A DNA stretch of 11,833 nucleotides. Source: JAKEGK01 sp036507695. GTDB lineage: Bacteria; Pseudomonadota; Gammaproteobacteria; SZUA-152. Shown one piece after another: positions 7,110 to 11,833 of this stretch. How positions within the stretch are numbered: position 1 is the stretch's first letter; every line of letters starts with the position of its first letter. The stretch is taken from NCBI GenBank assembly GCA_036507695.1, contig DATCIR010000344.1:1-11833 (forward strand). Reading direction: 5' to 3'. The notes below the pieces were generated by a model. That model was not told the origin of the DNA, searched no databases, and worked only from the letters and a program-made list of their open reading frames with translations. Both the position numbers and the translations under genes were made by a program.

Positions 7110-7449
7110 GGTCGTATCGAAGGCGGCGCCGCTTTTTCTCGTTCCCAATGGAGTGCACGTTGACGCGCGCAATTGTCACGCCGTGATGGTGATCCGGAAG
7201 CCGCATTTGTCAAAAAATAATCAGGATTAACGGTCGATTCAAGCAATCAATGCAAGCAATTAAATTCACTGATACATGAAATTGTATTTTGCCATTGCTT
7301 GGATCACCGGCACTAAAACAAGAGTAGTTGTTACTTGGAAAGCAAATATATATCATACCGCACAATATCAACAGCGCAGCAACATCAGCAGATTCACTTT
7401 GTGTTTCCGAACTACCGAAACGACATCATCCAGACCGAGGGGGTACACT
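7110..7449. other. Divergent intergenic region, about 340 bases
   Basis: This region separates the Mut7-C gene (minus) from the H1-like gene (plus). CAAGCAAT occurs twice near 7240-7260, 13 bases apart. A predicted promoter for the plus gene lies at 7328-7356. The frame of the plus gene is open back to an ATG at 7276, but that ATG has no ribosome binding site and the extension looks non-coding. Confidence 0.5.
7328..7356 (+). promoter_or_regulatory. Predicted sigma-70-type promoter of the H1-like gene
   Basis: TTGTTA at 7328-7333 and TATCAT at 7351-7356 are separated by 17 bases. Both match the consensus at four of six positions. Transcription would start near 7363 and give a leader of about 87 bases before the ATG at 7450. 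Confidence 0.45.
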
Positions 7450-8085
7450 ATGCACGGGCTTGAAAAAGGCGTAAATCTACTGGCGACGCAAGAAACCAAT
7501 CAACAGGCGCGCACTAAGGCGATCGACTTACTCAATGGTGTTATCAACGATCTCAAGTCAGGAATCGCGGTATGGAACCAGTTTGTCAACAGCGGAAATC
7601 AATCCGCCAAGCCGGGATCATTCGGCGGCTGGGCCGGTTTTTCGATGGATAACCAGTTGTGGGAGCTGGAGCTGGCGGCGCGCGCTAAGGCGAAGCAAGC
7701 ATCCAATGGCGGTTCCAGCCTGGACGAGCCATTGATCAGTCAGTCGAATGTAAAACTGGCGGAGGATAAAACGGGGGTGGATTGCGCGCGTGATGCGATC
7801 GATGCGATGGAAGACCGCATAGCGCGTATAAAATCACTGGTCGAAGTGATTAACAAAACCAAACCGGCCAAGCCTGCCGCGGCGAAACCGGCGGCTAAAG
7901 CAAAACCCGCCGCGAAAAAATCCGCGGCTCCCGCCAGAAAGAAATCCACGCAACACAAAGCGGCCGCGAAAAAATCCGCCGCCAAAAAGGCGCCAAGCAA
8001 GAAAAAAGCCGGTAAGGCAAAAGTGGCCAAGAAAGCGGCCGTCAAAAAGCCCGCCGCTAAAAAGACAAAGGCCAAAAAGCGCTAA
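7450..8085 (+). CDS. Protein with histone H1-like alanine/lysine-rich C-terminal tail
   Basis: The protein has 211 residues from the ATG at 7450, which is preceded by a strong GAGGGGG. Residues 1-135 form an acidic-to-neutral, probably helical domain that I do not recognise. It contains AIDLLNGVINDLKSGIAVWN at 24-43 and GSFGGWAGFSMDNQLWELEL at 56-75. Residues 138-211 are almost only A, K and P, with short units such as KPAA, AAKK and KKSAA: 28 lysines in 74 residues. Such tails occur in bacterial H1-like proteins (AlgP, HctB and relatives) and bind DNA or RNA without sequence preference. A nucleoid-associated or regulatory DNA-bridging role is inferred, and the N-terminal part may supply dimerisation or a partner contact. 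The repeated DNA of the tail is prone to length change. The gene is alone on its strand and converges on the lipoprotein gene. Confidence 0.8.
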   Translation: MHGLEKGVNLLATQETNQQARTKAIDLLNGVINDLKSGIAVWNQFVNSGNQSAKPGSFGGWAGFSMDNQLWELELAARAKAKQASNGGSSLDEPLISQSNVKLAEDKTGVDCARDAIDAMEDRIARIKSLVEVINKTKPAKPAAAKPAAKAKPAAKKSAAPARKKSTQHKAAAKKSAAKKAPSKKKAGKAKVAKKAAVKKPAAKKTKAKKR

Positions 8086-8179
8086 GCTTGGCTGAGATTT
8101 GAAAGAACCAGGATTCACTACAGGCATGAAAGAGTGCAAGCCATAACCTCTTATTGTGTTTGTTAATTCACTCAGTCCC

Positions 8180-8222
8180 GCAGTAGGTACTGCAATAGGG
8201 CTGCCATTCAATTGAATGGCAG
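8180..8222. repeat. Two adjacent strong inverted repeats between convergent genes
   Basis: The first dyad is GCAGTA-GG-TACTGC at 8180-8193. The second is a perfect 22-base palindrome at 8201-8222 with 11-base arms CTGCCATTCAA and TTGAATGGCAG and no spacer. It ends two bases before the 3' end of the lipoprotein gene. Neither is followed by a T run on either strand, so they are not standard intrinsic terminators. They could still form hairpins that protect transcript ends, or be a protein-binding site. Confidence 0.6.
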
Positions 8223-8224
8223 GC

Positions 8225-8782
8225 TTATGGCGCCGGTGTTAACCTGAACTCAATTATGCCACCGACCGCTTGTTGAATTTCCGCCAGCGTTAAATGCCGG
8301 GAATCCTTTGGATCCTCCCAATGCTGACAGATCAGCCGCCATACCTTCGGTTGCGTTTGTGATTGAAGCTGAAATGACGTGCTCATCACTTCCGCCGTTG
8401 GCCCGCCCCCTCTATCGCCAAACAGGCCAAATTCTATGCCGATTGCAGCCAGCAGGGGTAGTTCGGCGGCGACGTATTGGCTTTCAAAGCGAACCTTCGT
8501 AACGACAAACTCGTCGGGTTGAAAGACTTGCGCCGTGTCAGCCGGGTCGCGAACCTCGAAACGGCAAATCGGGTACCATTGATTCGTTTGCGTGTAATGA
8601 GTGACCTTGCCGTATTGCATAAGAACACCGGCGGACTCCGGTGGAATCGTCAGTTCCTGGTTTAGTTTCAAGATCGAGCCTGGTTTCACCACCTGGTAGG
8701 CGGCAGGACCAGGCTGGTAAGGGGTGCCGGCGCACCCATAGACCCAAACGCTGAAGAGGCAAAGTAATCCATAGTTGCGCAT
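8225..8782 (-). CDS. Predicted lipoprotein, function unknown
   Basis: The 185-residue protein starts with MRNYGLLCLFSVWVYGCAG. The lipobox V-Y-G-C17 fits cleavage and lipidation at C17, and A18-G19 after the cysteine give no inner-membrane retention signal, so the outer membrane is likely. The mature part has a strand pattern: SILKLNQELTIPPESAGVLMQYGKV at about 36-60, CRFEVRD at 73-79, FVVTKVRFESQYV at 91-103, and a conserved-looking end, WRLICQHWEDPKDSRHLTLAEIQQAVGGIIEFR, around 148-180. I do not recognise a named family, although the layout recalls small lipoproteins of gammaproteobacteria. GGAG lies nine bases before the ATG. It is a single gene whose promoter must lie in the gap at 8783-9288. 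Confidence 0.82.
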   Translation of the reverse strand: MRNYGLLCLFSVWVYGCAGTPYQPGPAAYQVVKPGSILKLNQELTIPPESAGVLMQYGKVTHYTQTNQWYPICRFEVRDPADTAQVFQPDEFVVTKVRFESQYVAAELPLLAAIGIEFGLFGDRGGGPTAEVMSTSFQLQSQTQPKVWRLICQHWEDPKDSRHLTLAEIQQAVGGIIEFRLTPAP

Positions 8783-9288
8783 GATTCGCGGCTCCGGAAT
8801 AGGAGGAATGATTGACCTGTTGGAAGACTGATATTGATTTTAGTTAGTTCAGCGTTTCACTGTCGAACAAATTTCTGTTATTGACCCTTGGACGGAGTTG
8901 ATCGCAGTGACATGCTTCCCATCTCCCGCGGAAAACAGGCGGATACTGCTTTGCGGACGGGTTGACCAAAGCCAGGCGCAGGGACCTTGCAATTGAAATT
9001 AGTTACCAGCCTTAACAAGCTGGCGGATCTGTTTGGCGTATCGATAGTAGCGAAAAGGGGGCTTGGCAAATGCTTACTACTATACCAACCATTTGTATTT
9101 AAAAATATTTAACAGCACTCAGCCGGTTTTACGGCGTCACAGGTGGCGGTGGTTTTTGATAACCAGCCAAATTCCTTAAGCATTTTAATGGGAAAATTTC
9201 AATTAAGAGATTAATATCTGAGCCGATAAAATCATAAGGCGGCAAGGCAACGGATATTTTAGAGTTTTCGCATTTTTCATAACGAATA
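8783..9288. other. Gap of about 500 bases with a possible helix-turn-helix remnant
   Basis: No intact gene is supported. On the plus strand an open stretch at 8966-9112 encodes TLQLKLVTSLNKLADLFGVS, which resembles the last helices of Cro/C1-type (XRE) regulators, where relatives read ...LKKLADLFGVSLDEL. Upstream in the same frame, after a TGA at 8963-8965, is an ATG at 8912, but that part does not look like the rest of such a domain. It is at best a fragment. The AT-rich end at 9180-9288 probably holds the kinase promoter, but no clear hexamers stand out. Confidence 0.4.
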
Positions 9289-11385
9289 ATGACCAATAAT
9301 AATCCCGACAACGCGCGGTACCGGTCTGATTTTTCAGTGCGCCGCTACTTTTCCGTTTCATCCTTGGTGGGCATCCTCATTGCTGCGATAGTGTTTGTGT
9401 ATTTCTATCGAACGGCAATGATGCAGGATCTCGTCGATGCCGGGGAACAGGAACATATTGCGATTACCCGCGCCTTGGTTAACAACCTATGGCCGGATTT
9501 TGCGCCGTTTATCGATCAGGCATCGGTCCTGTCTACCGACGAACTGGCTAAGCATGAAATCACGCGGCAAACTTATCTGAAAGCACAAAATAACGTGCTG
9601 GGTCTACCCATTCTTAAAATAAAGTTTTTTGATCTGAATGCTAAAACGGTCTTTAGCACCGACCAGGCCGAAATCGGTGAGCGAAAACCGCCCGACTATC
9701 CGGGGAGTGTTTCCGCCAAGACTGGAAAAATCATTACTAAAATTACGCAGCGGGACACATTTAGCGCGATCCAGGGTGAGCTGACTGACCGGCGTATCGC
9801 ATCCAGTTATTTGCCGCTTGTTGATTCGCACGACAACACTGTTCGCGGTGTGTTTGAAGTTTATTATGATGTCACTGAAGGCTACGCGAAGATGGAGCAT
9901 AGTCTGCTGCTGGCATTCTTCGGTATCTCTATTACTTTGTCCATTTTATACCTGATATTGTTTTTTGTGTCGAAGAAAGCGGATGACCTGATAAAGCGGC
10001 AATCAACCGATCTCAAGGATTACCTGGCGAAAATTGAAGAGCAAAACCAGCTGCTGGAAGACCGTGTCAAGGAACGCACCGAAGAATTAAATACCATCGT
10101 AAACGAGCTGGAAAAACATAAACTGCACCTCGAGGATCTCGTGTCCGAGCGCACGCGGGAGTTGACCAAAGCAAAAAATGACGCGGTGAAAGCCAATGAG
10201 ACCAAGAGTATTTTTCTCGCCAATATGAGTCATGAATTGAGAACGCCCTTAAATGCGATTCTCGGATACTCTGAAATTATGCGGGAGGACCACATGGATA
10301 ATGAACAGATCAGCCAGGATCTGGGTAAAATCTATGTTGCCGGCAACCACTTGCTCAGTGTCATTGACGACATTCTGGATATTTCGAAAATCGAATCCGG
10401 TAAGATGGAGACCTATTTCGAGCACGTGAACGTCTCAGAGATCGTAACCGAAGTCGTAAATAGTATCGCCAAACTGACACAAGCCGCCAACAATAAAATA
10501 GCCGTTAATATCGTATCAGAGCCGGAATCCTTCATCACCGATTCAACAAAATTTCGCCAAATACTCTACAACCTGATTAATAACGCCAATAAATTCACCA
10601 AAGACGGAAATATTACGGTGTCGGTGACTCATAGCAGTTACGGAACAGAGCCCTGGCTGAAAATTGTGGTATCGGATACCGGTATCGGCATGGAGCCTGG
10701 ACAGTTGGATAAAATATTCCGGAGTTTCTCGCAAGCCGATAGCTCCACAACGCGCAAATTTGGTGGCACCGGTTTAGGCTTGGCCATTAGCAAGGGTTTA
10801 TGTGAATTATTGGGCGGTATTATTTCAGTGGAGAGCAGCACGGGTGTTGGTTCTTCCTTTATTGTCCGCTTGCCTGCGAATAGGTTGGTAAAGGTACAGC
10901 AACATGTGGCGGAAGTCCTGGAGATTGGTCCTAAAGTCGATCCGGCGCAGGTGCGCTTTGGCCAAGAAGGGGAAGACGTTCTCAAGCGGCGCGAAAAAAT
11001 CACGACCATTCTGGCCATTGACGATGATGCCGAGGTGCGTGATTTGATGGAACGCTTTTTATCACGCAAAGGATTTTATGCCCACACCGCTGCCAGCGCT
11101 GATGAAGGCATTGAACTCGCAAAAAAAGTCCGGCCGGATATCATTATTACCGACATCATGATGCCAATTAAAGATGGCATAACGTTTATCAAGGAAGTAA
11201 AAACGATCCCCGAAATCGCCAAAACCCCGATTATTGTTTTGACCATCGCCGGCGAACGGGAAACCTGTATGAGTTTGGGTGTATCGTCGTATCTCAACAA
11301 GCCAGTTGACTGGAATGTGTTGCTGGATTTCATTCGCCAGGCTTGCCGGCGCGTATACGCAGCACATCAGAAAGCTTCCGCGTAA
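9289..11385 (+). CDS. Membrane-bound hybrid sensor histidine kinase with C-terminal receiver
   Basis: The 698-residue protein has a membrane segment at about 24-41 and a periplasmic sensor region of about 165 residues. It contains IKFFDLNAKTVFSTD and GVFEVYYDVTEGY, which resemble Cache/PAS-like folds, but I cannot name it. A second membrane segment lies at 206-228. A coiled coil at about 235-300 holds two copies of a unit, LEDRVKERTEEL at 256-267 and LEDLVSERTREL at 281-292. The HisKA H-box, FLANMSHELRTPLNAILGYS, carries phosphoacceptor H315. The ATPase domain has N428 and N432 (N box), D463-TGIGM (G1), F477/F480 and GGTGLGL at 492-498 (G2). The receiver has D578-D579, phosphoacceptor D622 in TDIMMP, T652 and K671. 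All key residues are present, so it should be active. No partner regulator is adjacent and no histidine phosphotransfer domain is present, so the output must pass to proteins elsewhere. The ATG at 9289 has only a weak ribosome binding site. Confidence 0.95.
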   Translation: MTNNNPDNARYRSDFSVRRYFSVSSLVGILIAAIVFVYFYRTAMMQDLVDAGEQEHIAITRALVNNLWPDFAPFIDQASVLSTDELAKHEITRQTYLKAQNNVLGLPILKIKFFDLNAKTVFSTDQAEIGERKPPDYPGSVSAKTGKIITKITQRDTFSAIQGELTDRRIASSYLPLVDSHDNTVRGVFEVYYDVTEGYAKMEHSLLLAFFGISITLSILYLILFFVSKKADDLIKRQSTDLKDYLAKIEEQNQLLEDRVKERTEELNTIVNELEKHKLHLEDLVSERTRELTKAKNDAVKANETKSIFLANMSHELRTPLNAILGYSEIMREDHMDNEQISQDLGKIYVAGNHLLSVIDDILDISKIESGKMETYFEHVNVSEIVTEVVNSIAKLTQAANNKIAVNIVSEPESFITDSTKFRQILYNLINNANKFTKDGNITVSVTHSSYGTEPWLKIVVSDTGIGMEPGQLDKIFRSFSQADSSTTRKFGGTGLGLAISKGLCELLGGIISVESSTGVGSSFIVRLPANRLVKVQQHVAEVLEIGPKVDPAQVRFGQEGEDVLKRREKITTILAIDDDAEVRDLMERFLSRKGFYAHTAASADEGIELAKKVRPDIIITDIMMPIKDGITFIKEVKTIPEIAKTPIIVLTIAGERETCMSLGVSSYLNKPVDWNVLLDFIRQACRRVYAAHQKASA

Positions 11386-11476
11386 GCACCCGCCAGAATA
11401 GTATTTGGCAATTTCATCCGGATCGACCCGTCAACCTTCATTTTGATTGTTATTCTCCCGGCAAAAAGGAGTTCCT

Positions 11477-11665
11477 ATGCGAAAAGCAAGCGCTCGTCAT
11501 ATTCTGGTGGAGACCCGCTCCCAATGTGAAGCCATCAAATCCGAACTAGAAAACGGCGCTGATTTTGCCGGCATGGCGCAGCAACACTCGTTATGTCCAT
11601 CCGGCGAGCAGGGCGGCGATTTAGCCCGCATTTCTCACCAGGCGGCCGCTCATTATCAAGAATAG
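11477..11665 (+). pseudogene. Truncated parvulin-type peptidyl-prolyl isomerase (PpiC-like)
   Basis: The 62-residue frame begins MRKASARHILVETRSQCEAI and continues with ENGADFAGMAQQHSLCPSG and EQGGDL. This matches the first half of the small cytoplasmic parvulins, which are about 93 residues long. H8 and C40 match catalytic-site positions of that family. After GGDL the family continues with a G-x-MVP-x-F segment and a FGYH-x-I end carrying a further catalytic histidine. Here the sequence diverges to ARISHQAAAHYQE and stops. No other frame restores the missing part, so it is a truncation, not a simple frameshift. A strong AGGAG still precedes the ATG at a good distance, so the fragment may be translated. 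It lies 91 bases after the kinase gene. It is probably inactive. Confidence 0.75.
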
Positions 11666-11770
11666 ATGTGAAAACAAACGACTATGCCCGATACGTCAAT
11701 AACACATTGTTCAGCGCTCTGGCCTATCGCGGTTCAGACTGGTCTTCGCGTCCGTAGGCTTGCTCTTCAC

Positions 11771-11831
11771 TCATTTTACAGGGACCGTAAAGGTGTCGCG
11801 AAGCCCAGGGATGGGCGGGAGCGACCAAGCC
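11771..11831. repeat. Nested-hairpin repeat-like element at the right edge
   Basis: An outer stem, GTCGC at 11795-11799 with GCGAC at 11821-11825, encloses an inner stem, GCCCA at 11803-11807 with TGGGC at 11812-11816 around a GGGA loop. The preceding TTTACAGGGACCGTAAA is part of the same-looking unit. From memory, elements of this form (GTGTCGCGAAGCCC...) are dispersed between genes in several gammaproteobacteria; I could not verify this. A minus-strand open frame runs across it to a TAG at 11724-11726, but it is more likely a by-product of the repeat than a gene. Confidence 0.45.
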
Positions 11832-11833
11832 AT

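Noticed and set aside
7276..7449. 58-residue N-terminal extension of the H1-like protein
   Set aside because: The ATG at 7276 has no ribosome binding site, the extension crosses the predicted promoter, and the ATG at 7450 has a strong GAGGGGG.
7740..8211. Minus-strand frames rich in F, A and G opposite the H1-like tail
   Set aside because: They are complements of the alanine/lysine codons of the real gene and carry no protein signature.
11724..11833. Minus-strand C-terminal coding frame at the right edge
   Set aside because: It spans the nested-hairpin element, and its sequence looks like a translated repeat. It is cut by the edge, so I did not list it as a gene.

Overview
The window is ordinary chromosomal DNA from a bacterium, most likely a gammaproteobacterium. 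The G+C content looks close to 50%. The lipoprotein box, the FNR-type operator, the stand-alone parvulin-type rotamase fragment and the alanine/lysine-rich histone H1-like tail all fit that group. I could not run a search, so the lineage is a judgement and not a measurement. No rRNA, tRNA, CRISPR array, transposase or phage gene is visible.

Layout, left to right. The 3' end of an unrecognised gene (2-205) overlaps an NAD(P)H-dependent FMN reductase-family gene (202-813) by four bases. Facing it is a stand-alone cyclic-nucleotide-binding-domain protein (925-1407, minus) that ends at a clear intrinsic terminator (857-884). After a 450-base gap comes a large nuclease-like protein (1858-3300, plus). 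It joins a Cas4/RecB-like domain with four cysteines to a DUF2779 exonuclease-like domain. Three small minus-strand genes follow (3333-3683, 3882-4295, 4378-4776), all hypothetical. The first of them has a textbook FNR-type promoter. A gap of about 520 bases leads to a secreted beta-propeller-like protein (5301-6599, plus). Next is a Mut7-C/PIN-like protein with a zinc ribbon (6630-7109, minus), and then a histone H1-like tailed protein (7450-8085, plus). That gene converges on a lipoprotein (8225-8782, minus) across a pair of strong inverted repeats. A gap of about 500 bases holds only a possible helix-turn-helix remnant. The largest gene is a membrane-bound hybrid histidine kinase (9289-11385, plus). 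The right end holds a truncated parvulin-type rotamase (11477-11665) and a nested-hairpin repeat element cut by the window edge.

The genes do not form one pathway: strands alternate and most genes are single transcription units. The best candidates for something little described are (1) the FNR-controlled 116-residue protein, because the operator, the -10 box and their spacing agree exactly; (2) the 211-residue protein joining an unknown N-terminal domain to an H1-like DNA-binding tail; and (3) the two-nuclease fusion protein, which sits here with no CRISPR or obvious repair partner. I see no convincing multi-gene novel system.
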